Assembly: GCA_964466115.1 (NCBI GenBank)
Contig: CAYXMH010000005.1
Span: 62,001-126,000 of the forward strand
DNA length: 64,000 bases
DNA from: Pseudolysobacter sp964466115
Lineage (GTDB): Bacteria > Pseudomonadota > Gammaproteobacteria > Xanthomonadales > Rhodanobacteraceae
Reading direction: 5' to 3'
This document shows, piece after piece, positions 44,387 to 53,232 of this stretch (position 1 is its first letter; each line of letters starts with the position of its first letter). The translations under genes and the position numbers were made by a program. Under the pieces are notes generated by a model. That model was not told the origin of the DNA, did no database searches, and worked only from the letters and a program-made list of their open reading frames with translations.

Positions 44387-46021
44387 ATGGACATTAGGTT
44401 AAATCGCACGCCTCCGAGACGGGTTTTTCATTGTTTGAGCGCTGTCTTGGCAAGACCTCCTCCATGGCAAGGCCACTACATTCGATTCCTACCCAATCGG
44501 CAACGCGGTGCAACTACCCTAATCGTTGCTATTCTGATGCTGATGATTTTAAGCACGGTGGTGAGCTTCTCAACCAGCGTTGGCGTCTTCGAGCAAAGGA
44601 TCGCTGGTAACGAAAATCGTTCGCGCTTAGCGCAAGCCGCTGCCGAGGGCGCACTCGGAATGGCAGAGCAATATATTAAAGCCAACACGGTCAATCTGGT
44701 TTCTACGCAAACCACCACGGGTTGGTTGGATCCGGCGGCGATGCGCTGGCAAAAATGCATCGATCCGGTGCCAACGGGACAATCGGATCCCTGCCTTGCG
44801 GAAGCCGATAGCGCAAGACGAAGCGAAATGTTTCGCTACAATTTAAATGGAATAACGACACTGAATTTTGCGGCGACGCTGCCAACGTCTGCTCAAATCT
44901 CCAATACGGGTGGTTCCGCGGCGTTTCCCGTTACGACCCAAGTATCGGCGCTATTGTGCCGGCTCGATACGACCGTTCCCAGCAAGCCGTTCTGTTCCGC
45001 TAACCCGGCGAATTCCCGCGTATTCGCGGTCACCCTAGTCGCCACCGCTAATTTGACGGGTGAGTCGGCGAATGCGCAAGTGAAGGAAACGATCGCGTCT
45101 TATCGATCGATTGCGGGCGCTGCCACTAGTCCGCTGAGTGCGTCCGGCATCGTCAAGGGATTGGGCAATGCCGAGATCCTGACCAGTCCGAACGCAGGTG
45201 GTTGGGGTGTGCCGGTGTCCATTTGGTCGCCGTACGATGTCGATATATCGGGGCAGGGCGGAGGCATCGGCAGTGTCTCAACCTGTCAGCTGGGCGATTA
45301 TTTAGGACAAGTTCCCTCTGAGGAATTGTTCACAACGTGTGCTGACGGTAATCACAGCTGTGGCTGTCCCGCCGACAGTATTTTGTCTGGGCATTCCGGT
45401 GCGGTGAAGAAAGAAGGCATAGACATACTCGATCGCGATGGTGACCAAGGCGCGCTTCCGGACATCACGTTTTTCCCTATGGAACCTTTTGACGACTCAA
45501 ACGATCCTTTGGATGACTCGTTGTTTGAGTGGATTTTCGGGAAAAATGTGGTCGAGGAGGGACATACCCTGGTTCTTCAAAATTGCGGCTCATCCGGCAA
45601 TAAAGATTGCGCCAAAGTGGCTTTAGAAGGTCTTGCGACGCAGATACTCAGCGATTGTTCGAGTTTAAGTGCGGAATCGACCGGCCTTATTTGGGTAACG
45701 GGCGAATGCGATTTACCCGCAACGGTTGGTACGCCACAGGATCCGGTGGTATTGGTCGTCGAGGATAGTATGAGTGTTAGTGTTGACACTACTTTTTTTG
45801 GAATGCTGTTTGTGCGCTCTTCCGATAATACCGCTACGTTCTCTGGTTCAGGGAGCGTGCAGATTTTTGGTTCGGTGGTTGTGGAAGGTGATGTGGACAT
45901 GAGCGGTCATTTCAGCATCATCTATTCCGACCAAATTACGCAGGCAATCAACAACTCTCGAGTGTTTTCACGGCTAGCTCGTTTGCCGGGTAGCTGGTTG
46001 GATTCACAGGTGGCGTTTTAG
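44387..46021 (+). CDS. pilX: PilX-type minor pilin, long form
   Basis: The protein starts with an atypical 37-residue leader, then 'RQRGATTLIVAILMLMILSTVVSFSTSVGVFEQRIAGNENRSRLAQAAAEGALGMAEQ', of which the RGA-T-L processing region and NENRSRLAQAAAE are PilX hallmarks. At 544 residues it is two to three times the size of Pseudomonas PilX. The long C-terminal part is beta-rich and ends in repeated hydrophobic strands ('FFGMLFVRSSDNTATFSGSG', 'QIFGSVVVEGDVDMSGHF'). It also has Cys-containing loops. It sits between pilW and pilV. Confidence 0.85.
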   Translation: MDIRLNRTPPRRVFHCLSAVLARPPPWQGHYIRFLPNRQRGATTLIVAILMLMILSTVVSFSTSVGVFEQRIAGNENRSRLAQAAAEGALGMAEQYIKANTVNLVSTQTTTGWLDPAAMRWQKCIDPVPTGQSDPCLAEADSARRSEMFRYNLNGITTLNFAATLPTSAQISNTGGSAAFPVTTQVSALLCRLDTTVPSKPFCSANPANSRVFAVTLVATANLTGESANAQVKETIASYRSIAGAATSPLSASGIVKGLGNAEILTSPNAGGWGVPVSIWSPYDVDISGQGGGIGSVSTCQLGDYLGQVPSEELFTTCADGNHSCGCPADSILSGHSGAVKKEGIDILDRDGDQGALPDITFFPMEPFDDSNDPLDDSLFEWIFGKNVVEEGHTLVLQNCGSSGNKDCAKVALEGLATQILSDCSSLSAESTGLIWVTGECDLPATVGTPQDPVVLVVEDSMSVSVDTTFFGMLFVRSSDNTATFSGSGSVQIFGSVVVEGDVDMSGHFSIIYSDQITQAINNSRVFSRLARLPGSWLDSQVAF

Positions 46022-46032
46022 GAAACATCCCT

Positions 46033-48402
46033 ATGTATTGTTGTAAGCACCGTTACCGCAATCGAGGATTCAGCCTTATCGAAGTGCTGATCGCGATGGT
46101 GGTTTTATCGGTGGGATTATTGGCGCTTGCGTCATTGCAGGTGCAAATAATGCGCACCTCCGCCGATACCAAATCAAAAAGTGGGGGCTTATCGTTGGCG
46201 CAGCAGAAAATTGAAGAGTTGCGTGGGTTCGTATCGTCTGATGAATACAAAGCGATTAACTCGAGCAGCTACGTCAGTAACGTCACTGAAATGACCGATG
46301 CCGCAGCGGGAGGCACCAGTTTCACCCGATCTTGGACGGTAAAGCGCTATGTCTTGGACCGCAGTACCGGGGCGTTCGTGGATGTCGGTGCTTCCAATGT
46401 CACAGCCAGCGACACCCAATTGACCGCTTTCAATACGAAACTGGTACCGGGTACGGAATTTAAGAAGTTGGAGGTAACCGTTGGTTGGATCGATGCGCTT
46501 GGTGCCAGTCAATCCGTGACATTATCGGATGTTATCGATGCATTGGATCCGAACGACAGCATCCATGCGTTAGAGGCGACCAATTTGTACCCACGCGACG
46601 CGCAGGCGCGGATTTACGATCCGGGATCGCAGCCAGGGGTGATCCCGATCGCAGTCGGTAACGATCAATCGGTGGCGTCGTCTGATCCTAAGCCGGTGCA
46701 AGAAGGCAAACACGGCATGATTACGACGCGGTTCAATGTGGAGTCCTATGTGAAGGACGGCAACGACGCCATCATCAAGAAAAACATTGAAACCGCCTTG
46801 GTCAGCTGCCGCTGCACTACTACAGTACAAAGTAATGATGAGGCGCCACCAGAAGGGCCGTTTGCAGCGTCTTACTGGGACGGGGATAAGTTTACGGTTC
46901 CAAAAAGCATTGCCGGGAAAACGCGCGGTTATCTTGATTCAAGCATCGATCAAAACGTCAACCTTTGTAGCGTTTGTTGCCGCGATCACCATGATAAGGC
47001 CAGCGAGTCGATAAAATACGATCCGTATCGCCCGCCCAGCGATATCAGTAATGGTGACCACAATCACTATCACAACACCAACCCGACCGGTACCCCCGCG
47101 TTCACGGTAGTTGGCCCGAACAATGCGTTCTATGATGAAGCTTGTCGGCTAGTGCGCGTGGACGGCATTTTTCGCGTGACCACCGATCCGCGTTTGGAAA
47201 ATTTGGCGATGCTGAATATGCTCGGAAGCCCAGCCAGTGCCGCTACGCTTACTCAAGCAACCATCACCGCTTATGCGGACTTCGCGAAAAATTACGTGAC
47301 CGCGATTTGGGGCGCCGTGAAAACGGGAGTGGAACAAAAAGCCTTGGCGGACTATACGCCCACCCCCAGTGGACTGGGGCAAGCGGATCCCGCCGACTTG
47401 GCCGTAGCAAGCAAATTCAACTTAAGTTCGCGTGCTGTATTTGTCGACTGGTTAAGTCCAGAGGCGATCAACAAGCTCAATTGTGTCGGAACCGATGCGA
47501 CCAATGTGGACTGCGCTACAAAGTACTCTAATTATCAAACCTCCAGTATTTTGCAGATCGTGCCGTTTTTTGCCATTAATCTCACCAACATTGGCGAATG
47601 GTCGGAAAACTCGGCAAGCAAAATCCTGACGGTTGCGAATGAGGCGATCCCGAATAATGTCTCGACGACTTTCACGCGTGGCGAGGTGACCGGAGTAAAG
47701 GCCGGTTCAGCGCAGACCTCGGTGAACAGTTACCGCGGTGCCTCCGGTTTGACCGACCAGGTTCCGATCGATCCGGACGACGCTGGAATCGCTGTCACTA
47801 CTCGCGCGCCGCCGCTGGCTATAGCACGCAATTTCACGGTGACGGGCGCCTCGTCGACCACGGTGGAGTATGTCGTGGAAATCATCGATCTTAGCAACGA
47901 TGGCGGAAATTTTCTCACCGCACAGTTAAATGTCGTGCCCTGTACACGAGGTACCGGAGCCGGGCAATCGAAAGACCCAACCGACGGGTCTAAGCTTGAT
48001 ACGAATGAGCATCTGTGTTCATTGACCTCATCCGTCACCACGGCGACATTGACGTTCAATAACTACAATCGTGTCACCAATGTGGTTTGTCCGTCCGGCA
48101 GCAAGGGAAATAATTATTCGGCTATAACCGGCGTATTCCCACCACAATGCCAAGGTTCAAAAAACAATGACATCGTTTCCGCCACTTCGTACACAGTGCG
48201 CGACTATAAACTTTGCCCGATCCCGGTAACTTCTGGTGTGACATTCGCAAATCCGATCGAGTCAAACTCGTCTGCGTCCAACCCGCAAGATCCGACGCTG
48301 GAGGCGACTATGGTGGGATTAACCTTGGCTCCCAATGCCGCGGTGTTGGACCTTAAGCGTTTAAGTGCGCGATTTGTAAAACAGTCCGCGGCTTGCCCTT
48401 AA
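46033..48402 (+). CDS. pilV: PilV-type minor pilin with very large globular domain
   Basis: The N-terminus is a standard PilV prepilin: NRG|FSLIEVLIAMVVLSVGLLALASLQ, then 'LAQQKIEELRGF'. The whole protein has 789 residues against roughly 150-250 for usual PilV, so most of it is extra. About residues 256-345 hold a Cys/His cluster: CRC, then LCSVCCRDHHD and GDHNHYHN, likely metal-bound or disulfide-linked. The C-terminal third is beta-rich with immunoglobulin-like strands ('NFTVTGASSTTVEYVVEI') and more cysteine pairs. It is the last gene of the operon. No PilY1 follows, so this large domain may stand in as tip adhesin; that is inference. Confidence 0.85.
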   Translation: MYCCKHRYRNRGFSLIEVLIAMVVLSVGLLALASLQVQIMRTSADTKSKSGGLSLAQQKIEELRGFVSSDEYKAINSSSYVSNVTEMTDAAAGGTSFTRSWTVKRYVLDRSTGAFVDVGASNVTASDTQLTAFNTKLVPGTEFKKLEVTVGWIDALGASQSVTLSDVIDALDPNDSIHALEATNLYPRDAQARIYDPGSQPGVIPIAVGNDQSVASSDPKPVQEGKHGMITTRFNVESYVKDGNDAIIKKNIETALVSCRCTTTVQSNDEAPPEGPFAASYWDGDKFTVPKSIAGKTRGYLDSSIDQNVNLCSVCCRDHHDKASESIKYDPYRPPSDISNGDHNHYHNTNPTGTPAFTVVGPNNAFYDEACRLVRVDGIFRVTTDPRLENLAMLNMLGSPASAATLTQATITAYADFAKNYVTAIWGAVKTGVEQKALADYTPTPSGLGQADPADLAVASKFNLSSRAVFVDWLSPEAINKLNCVGTDATNVDCATKYSNYQTSSILQIVPFFAINLTNIGEWSENSASKILTVANEAIPNNVSTTFTRGEVTGVKAGSAQTSVNSYRGASGLTDQVPIDPDDAGIAVTTRAPPLAIARNFTVTGASSTTVEYVVEIIDLSNDGGNFLTAQLNVVPCTRGTGAGQSKDPTDGSKLDTNEHLCSLTSSVTTATLTFNNYNRVTNVVCPSGSKGNNYSAITGVFPPQCQGSKNNDIVSATSYTVRDYKLCPIPVTSGVTFANPIESNSSASNPQDPTLEATMVGLTLAPNAAVLDLKRLSARFVKQSAACP

Positions 48403-48466
48403 GTTTGAAATCACAGTCTTTCGGTCAGCCCGCTTTACTACAACTCTCGGTTGTTTCATCACTTGA

Positions 48467-49249
48467 TTACTTCCCTATGAACTGGGCTTTACGTCGCTCC
48501 AAAAACGCCTTGGTTCCCTCGCGCATATCTTCGGTAGCGCAACATAGCGCAAACGCTTGCGTCTCGTAATCAAGCCCTTGATCCAAACCGCATTCACCGC
48601 CGATCAGCACCGCATCAAGAATGCCAGCTAGGGCGTGCGGAGCCGCCGTCGCCAATTGCGCAGCAATCGCATCGACTTCAGCATTCAGTTGCTCATTGGA
48701 CACCACACGCGTGATAGCTCCCAGTGCGTAAGCGCGTTGCGCATCAATCGTGTGACCTAACAGACAAAGTTCCAACGCCGCACCGCGACCGGCCAAGCGC
48801 AACAATCGCTGGGTGCCGCCGAAACCCGGAATCACACCAAGATTGATTTCCGGCTGGCCGAATTTTGCTTTCTCACCGGCGATGCGCAATGTGCAGCTCA
48901 TCGCCATTTCCATACCGCCACCGAGTGCGAAACCTTGGATGCGTGCGATCACCGGTTTTCCGAGACGCTCGATGTTTAACATCAGCTGCTGTCCGGCGCG
49001 GGAAAAAACTTGCGCTTGGTGCGGCGACAGTGCGGCCAATTCGCTGATATCGGCACCGGCCACGAACGCTTTTTCACCGCTGCCGGCCAGAATGACCACG
49101 CGCACGGCCGTATCGTGCTTGGCTTGTTCAAACGCGTCGTGCAATTCAGCGATGGTGTCGCGATTCAGTGCATTCAGCTTGTCGGGGCGGTTGATTGTGA
49201 TGGTGCGAATCGCATTGCGATCCTCGATCAACAAGTTGCGATGGGTCAT
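48467..49249 (-). CDS. Enoyl-CoA hydratase
   Basis: A 260-residue crotonase. ATG 49249 (MTHRNLLIEDRNAIRTITINRP) is preferred over an in-frame start 7 codons upstream because GGAG lies seven bases before it. Both catalytic glutamates of true hydratases are present: 'GFALGGGMEMAMSC' and 'FGQPEINLGVIPGFGGTQRL'. The first oxyanion segment is 'KAFVAGADISEL'. It hydrates trans-2-enoyl-CoA, probably in short-chain fatty-acid oxidation. It stands alone, convergent with the pilin operon. Confidence 0.93.
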   Translation of the reverse strand: MTHRNLLIEDRNAIRTITINRPDKLNALNRDTIAELHDAFEQAKHDTAVRVVILAGSGEKAFVAGADISELAALSPHQAQVFSRAGQQLMLNIERLGKPVIARIQGFALGGGMEMAMSCTLRIAGEKAKFGQPEINLGVIPGFGGTQRLLRLAGRGAALELCLLGHTIDAQRAYALGAITRVVSNEQLNAEVDAIAAQLATAAPHALAGILDAVLIGGECGLDQGLDYETQAFALCCATEDMREGTKAFLERRKAQFIGK

Positions 49250-49290
49250 GCTCCACTCCGGAATGCTCAAAAGCGCGCATCATAAGCCCT

Positions 49291-49360
49291 TGTGGGAGCG
49301 GCTTCCAGCCGCGATCGCGGCGGTAAAACATTCAATCGCGGCTGGATGGCACGGCTTGAT
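49291..49360. repeat. REP-like palindrome, TGTGGGAGCGGCTTCCAGCCGCGA type
   Basis: GCGGCTTCCAGCCGC forms the first palindrome. AATCGCGGCTGGATGGCACGG in the second half is an imperfect inverted copy of its CCAGCCGCGAT part. The GTGGGAGCGGCTT word is a common start of REPs in gammaproteobacteria. The element lies upstream of both the hydratase (minus) and the FKBP gene (plus). Confidence 0.8.
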
Positions 49361-49519
49361 AGGCCCTAAAACACCATTTATTAACAGACGATGACTCGAT
49401 TTTACCCGCCCGCTGGTTGCAGGCCGCGGGCTCCGGTAGAATGGTCCGCTTGCGCGCAGGTCAGCATACGTTTGACGCGCATGCAACGGAATTTGCTTTT
49501 CACAAGTTTGGAGGTAGGA

Positions 49520-50209
49520 ATGATAGTGCGATGGTCTCTCGCCACAATGGCGCTGCTGGTAGGCGGTTCTGCTTTCGCGCAGGACGTCAATACCGATAAG
49601 GGCAAACTCAGTTACGCGATCGGTTACGAAATTGGCCGCGACTTTAACGAGCGCAAGATGGATGTGGATATCAACACCATCATCCGCGCGCTGCAGGACG
49701 GGTACGCCAAGAAAACCCCATCGGTGCCCGATGAAACGATGCGCGACATGCTCGGCAAGATGCAAGACAAAATGCGCGACGAGGCGATGACCAAGTTCAA
49801 AGCCTTGGCGGATGAAAACAAGACCAAAAGCACTAAGTTCCTTGCCGACAATAAAGCGAAAAAAGGCATCGTCACTTTACCGAGCGGCGTGCAATACCGG
49901 GTGATCGAGGAAGGCACGGTGGCGGGCGCTAAGCGGGCAACGGCGCAAAGTGAAGTCACGGTGCATTATCGTGGATCGCTGGCCAGCGGCTTGGAGTTCG
50001 ACAGTTCGTTCGCGCGCGGCGAGCCGGTGCATTTCAAGGTCGATTCGGTGATTAAAGGCTGGCAGGAAGTGCTGCCGCTGATGAAGACCGGTGATCATTG
50101 GCAGGTTTTCGTACCACCGGATCTGGCCTATGGCGATCGCGGTCAACCGCCACGCATTGGACCGAATGAAGCGTTGGTGTTTGAGATTAAGTTGATTGAG
50201 GTTAAGTAA
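49520..50209 (+). CDS. Periplasmic FKBP-type peptidyl-prolyl isomerase (FkpA/Mip-like)
   Basis: The ATG at 49520 is preceded by GGAGGTAGGA and gives a signal peptide (MIVRWSLATMALLVGGSAFAQ); the frame is open 43 codons upstream but without sense. The 229-residue protein has the helical dimerisation domain of FkpA/Mip ('LSYAIGYEIGRDFNERKMDVDI', long helix to about 125). The FKBP catalytic domain follows ('VTVHYRGSLASGLEFDSSFARGEPVHFKVDSVIKGWQEVLPLM', 'PPDLAYGDRGQPPRIGPNEALVFEIKLIEV'). It assists folding of envelope proteins. Confidence 0.93.
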   Translation: MIVRWSLATMALLVGGSAFAQDVNTDKGKLSYAIGYEIGRDFNERKMDVDINTIIRALQDGYAKKTPSVPDETMRDMLGKMQDKMRDEAMTKFKALADENKTKSTKFLADNKAKKGIVTLPSGVQYRVIEEGTVAGAKRATAQSEVTVHYRGSLASGLEFDSSFARGEPVHFKVDSVIKGWQEVLPLMKTGDHWQVFVPPDLAYGDRGQPPRIGPNEALVFEIKLIEVK

Positions 50210-50277
50210 TACCTCAGATTTCATCAATGCCGTTCGCTAGCAATAGCGGATGGCATTATTGCGACATTGCCGTTTAA

Positions 50278-50649
50278 TTACGCACCGAGCGCGTGCAATT
50301 CTTCCAGCGCGCGCTCCATATCAAGCTTGATGTTATTAATCACGCGCATCGCCGATTCGGTATCGCTATTGGCCGTGGCGTTTGTGCTGGCGGCCATGGT
50401 TTGCCCGAGCGCGGCTTGTTCCGCTTCGGCATCCGGTACAAATTGGGCAAGATAAACATAGCCACGCGTAAGCCCTTCCTTGAGCTCGGCGTGCTCAGGC
50501 CCAATGTTCTTCAACAGCATTTTGATGGCGCGGCGAATTTGATCCTTGGAGTGCGGCAGCAGCGATAGCGGTAACCCATACAGGCCCGGGGTGGCGTGCG
50601 CGAGCACTTTACCGTAGTCACTGACCACTTTTGTCGCTAGCGCGAGCAT
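50278..50649 (-). CDS. Conserved-looking small protein of unknown function
   Basis: A 123-residue soluble protein, predominantly alpha-helical, with no signal peptide. Distinct segments are 'GLYGLPLSLLPHSKDQIRRAIKMLLKNIG' and 'LKEGLTRGYVYLAQFVPDAEAEQAAL', and the C-terminal third is a Ser/Thr/Ala-rich stretch then a charged helix. I do not recognise the family. Coding is supported by its isolation from other frames, its good codon structure and its position divergent from the DUF1289 operon. Confidence 0.65.
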   Translation of the reverse strand: MLALATKVVSDYGKVLAHATPGLYGLPLSLLPHSKDQIRRAIKMLLKNIGPEHAELKEGLTRGYVYLAQFVPDAEAEQAALGQTMAASTNATANSDTESAMRVINNIKLDMERALEELHALGA

Positions 50650-50738
50650 GCAAATTCGTCCGGTTTGAGAATACCTGTCAATTTATCAATAAAATGGTAA
50701 ATTTTCTAATACCTTTCGTTTCATAGAATGCCACGAAC

Positions 50739-50918
50739 GTGATTTTGAGCCCTTGCATTGGAATTTGTACCTTGGATGCAGCCGGTTATTGCGAAGGCTG
50801 TTTTCGCAGTATTGACGAGATCGCGCGTTGGTCAATGTTGAACGATGGCGAACGGATGCGCATTATGAATGAGGTATTGCCGGAGCGCGAACGCGCGAAA
50901 ACGCTAAATGAACGCTGA
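50739..50918 (+). CDS. DUF1289 Cys-rich small protein
   Basis: A short gene of 59 codons reading from GTG 50739 (or TTG two codons later) to TGA at 50916-50918. The peptide SPCIGICTLDAAGYCEGCFR, then SIDEIARWSMLNDGERMRIM, is the DUF1289 signature: C-x3-C-x7-C-x2-C, likely a small metal site, plus the W-x3-L/M-x4-R segment. Its function is unknown to me. It overlaps the Nudix gene by 11 bases, so the two are co-translated; a small DUF1289 protein beside Nudix genes is a common arrangement. Confidence 0.88.
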   Translation: MILSPCIGICTLDAAGYCEGCFRSIDEIARWSMLNDGERMRIMNEVLPERERAKTLNER

Positions 50919-51531
50919 CCGATTAACCCTAGAAACGCAGCGCTTACGGCGCGCGTTGTATGCACTCGATGCACCGCCGCTGGCGGTTGGCTTGAATCAT
51001 GCCGAATTGGCCGATGCAATCGATTCGGTGCCGCGCAAACCGGCGGCCGTGTTGATACCGCTGCTGCCACGGGAGGGTCGGTTGACGGTGTTGTTCACGC
51101 GCCGCACCGAGCATTTGAATCATCACGCCGGTCAAATCAGTTTTCCGGGCGGGCGCTCGCAGGCCGGTGACGCCGATGCGCTGGCGGTGGCGCTGCGGGA
51201 AACGCAGGAAGAAATAGGCGTTATGCCGGAGCAGGTCCATCCGATTGGGTATCTTGATTGTTGCGAGACGGTTAGCGGCTTTTGCGTGACCCCGGTGGTG
51301 GGTTATGTTGATCCTCTATCCCGGTTTGTGCCCGACCCGCTGGAAGTAGCGGAAATTTTTGAGGTGCCGTTTGAGTTTTTCCTCGAACAAAAGAGTTTGC
51401 GCCGCCGCGAGATCGATTTCCGCGGTCGATTACGAAACGTATACGAATTTGTTTATGGCGAACACACCATTTGGGGGGCGACGGCGGCGATGTTGGTTAA
51501 TTTGCGCGATCGCTTGGAGCACGCCCAATGA
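50908..51531 (+). CDS. Nudix hydrolase, CoA pyrophosphatase type
   Basis: A 207-residue Nudix enzyme. The Nudix box is 'GGRSQAGDADALAVALRETQEEIGV' (G-x5-E-x7-REUxEE-xGU in form, with Asp/Ala at the first acidic place). The preceding 'LLPREGRLTVLFTRRTEHLNHHAGQISFPGG' is the CoA-diphosphatase (NudL-like) signature. It would cleave CoA or related diphosphates to 4'-phosphopantetheine and adenosine phosphate. It overlaps DUF1289 upstream and, by ATGA, the rhodanese gene downstream. Confidence 0.9.
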   Translation: MNADRLTLETQRLRRALYALDAPPLAVGLNHAELADAIDSVPRKPAAVLIPLLPREGRLTVLFTRRTEHLNHHAGQISFPGGRSQAGDADALAVALRETQEEIGVMPEQVHPIGYLDCCETVSGFCVTPVVGYVDPLSRFVPDPLEVAEIFEVPFEFFLEQKSLRRREIDFRGRLRNVYEFVYGEHTIWGATAAMLVNLRDRLEHAQ

Positions 51532-52376
51532 GCTGGGGTACGCTGATTTCAGTTGATGAGTTGGCGCATCTTTCGGTGACGGACGATGTATTGATCGTCG
51601 ATTGCCGCTTTGAGCTCGGCGATCCTTTGCGTGGCCAACGCGATTTCGCAGCGGGACATATCCCGGGTGCCGTATATGCGGACCTCGATCACGATCTTTC
51701 CGATTTGAGTAAACAGGGTCTCGGCCGGCATCCATTACCCGATGCGATTGTATTTTCGTCAGTACTTGGTCGCTGGGGAGTGACCGAACGCACGCAAGTG
51801 GTGGCTTATGATGCAGTCAATGGATCGATTGCGGCGCGGTTGTGGTGGATGTTGCGCTTGGTCGGGCATGCCAAAGCCGCGGTGCTCGACGGTGGTTTTG
51901 CCGCTTGGGTGAAGGCGGGTTTGCCTGTAAGCGCGACGATCAATACGCGCCGTGAAGCGCATCTTGCGTTGCATTACGATAACCCAGGCATTGTTTATTT
52001 TGATGAGTTGTCGCAAAAATTAAAAAATAATTCGGCGCTGTTGCTCGACGCGCGCGCTGGCGCGCGCTATCGCGGCGAGGTGGAGCCGATTGACCCGGTG
52101 GCGGGGCATATACCCGGGGCTAAGAACCGGCCTTTCACCGATAACCTGGACAGCGACGGTCGCTTTCGTGACAAGGCCGCGCTGCGCCGGGAGTTTGGGC
52201 AATTGCTGGGTCCGCACGCCAGCGTCGATGTGATTCATATGTGCGGTTCGGGCGTCACCGCTTGCCATAATTTATTGGCTATGGAGTATGCGGGTATGCC
52301 CGGTTCTCGCGTATTCGCCCCGTCATGGAGCGGTTGGGTTAGCGATCCCAATCGCCCAGTGGCGAAAGGGGATTGA
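51528..52376 (+). CDS. sseA: Thiosulfate/3-mercaptopyruvate sulfurtransferase
   Basis: A 282-residue two-domain rhodanese. The first, inactive domain has 'VLIVDCRFELGDPLRGQRDFAAGHIPGAVYADLDHDLS'. The second has 'LLLDARAGARYRGEVEPIDPVAGHIPGAKNRPF' and the active loop 'CGSGVTACHN', whose Cys near residue 243 carries the persulfide. A CGSGVTA-type loop favours mercaptopyruvate sulfurtransferase over thiosulfate rhodanese. It is translationally coupled (ATGA) to the Nudix gene. Confidence 0.92.
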   Translation: MSWGTLISVDELAHLSVTDDVLIVDCRFELGDPLRGQRDFAAGHIPGAVYADLDHDLSDLSKQGLGRHPLPDAIVFSSVLGRWGVTERTQVVAYDAVNGSIAARLWWMLRLVGHAKAAVLDGGFAAWVKAGLPVSATINTRREAHLALHYDNPGIVYFDELSQKLKNNSALLLDARAGARYRGEVEPIDPVAGHIPGAKNRPFTDNLDSDGRFRDKAALRREFGQLLGPHASVDVIHMCGSGVTACHNLLAMEYAGMPGSRVFAPSWSGWVSDPNRPVAKGD

Positions 52377-52383
52377 GCGGTCT

Positions 52384-53136
52384 CTATTTCTTTTTGAGTT
52401 TTTCAACCAGTGATTTCAGAACCTGCTGCGATTCCTCCGCGTACCAAGCGTCGACGAACTGCTCGATATTGAGTGCGGCGGGATCGGCAAAAGCGTCAAT
52501 GAGATCGGCGCGCGCTAAGCGCCGTGTTGCGGTCATTGCTTGTGGCGGCAGCTGGAGTAAGTCGGTCAACCACGTTAAGGAACGCGCAACGGTTTGTTCC
52601 GGATCGCTGAGTTCATCAACCATTCCAACGGCATGAGCCTGCTCGGCAGTTAGCATGCTGCCTGCGACCATTAGTCGTTCTGCTCGATAGATTCCAATCA
52701 AGCGTCGCAGCGCGGACTGAATGCAATTCGGTACGCTCAAACCGACTTGCACCTCGTTTAAACCGATTTTGTACGGCCCGCGCGCCATCACGCGGTAATC
52801 GCAAAAGATCGCGAGCACAGCGCCGCCAGCGGGGCTATGGCCGGTGATGGCGGCAACGCTGGGAATGGGTGAGCGAGCCAATGCGGCGCATAGACCGAAA
52901 AAATCGTGCCAAGTTGCGCTGAGTGCTGGGCGATCCAGAGTCAACAAAGCCGGTACATCCAAGCCGGCTGAAAACATTCCCGGACTGCCGGATAGCAGTA
53001 ATGCTCTGGCACCCTTGCCCGGCGCCGCCTCAACGGCCTCTCGCAGCCGTCGAATCAAGGCGGGATCTAGCGCGTTTACCGGTGGGCGGGCAAGCCGCAG
53101 CTCGTGTATAGCTTCGTGGCGGATAATTTCGAGCAT
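52384..53136 (-). CDS. Enoyl-CoA isomerase-like crotonase
   Basis: A 250-residue crotonase. Its motifs 'ITGHSPAGGAVLAIFCDYRVMARGPYKIGLNEVQVGLSVP' closely follow the mitochondrial delta3,delta2-enoyl-CoA isomerase (ECI1) pattern, with a single catalytic Glu in IGLNEV and no Glu in the GGAV loop. The first oxyanion segment is 'GMFSAGLDVPALL'. It would shift a double bond during oxidation of unsaturated fatty acids. It is convergent with sseA (7 bases apart), with a REP element behind its start. Confidence 0.85.
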   Translation of the reverse strand: MLEIIRHEAIHELRLARPPVNALDPALIRRLREAVEAAPGKGARALLLSGSPGMFSAGLDVPALLTLDRPALSATWHDFFGLCAALARSPIPSVAAITGHSPAGGAVLAIFCDYRVMARGPYKIGLNEVQVGLSVPNCIQSALRRLIGIYRAERLMVAGSMLTAEQAHAVGMVDELSDPEQTVARSLTWLTDLLQLPPQAMTATRRLARADLIDAFADPAALNIEQFVDAWYAEESQQVLKSLVEKLKKK

Positions 53137-53166
53137 GCGATCCTCACAGGAATGATGAACGTCAAG

Positions 53167-53227
53167 GTAGGGTGGGCTTTAGCCCGCCGTTGCGGGAGTG
53201 TTCTGGTGGGCTAAAGCTCACCCTGCC
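53167..53227. repeat. REP-like palindrome pair, GTAGGGTGGGCT type
   Basis: GGTAGGGTGGGCTTTAGCCC and, after a spacer, the inverted GGGCTAAAGCTCACCCTGCC form one large imperfect hairpin. It is the same family as 15615-15674. It lies behind the start of the isomerase gene and just beyond the stop of the DUF4139 gene, both minus strand. Confidence 0.87.
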
Positions 53228-53232
53228 TTAAG

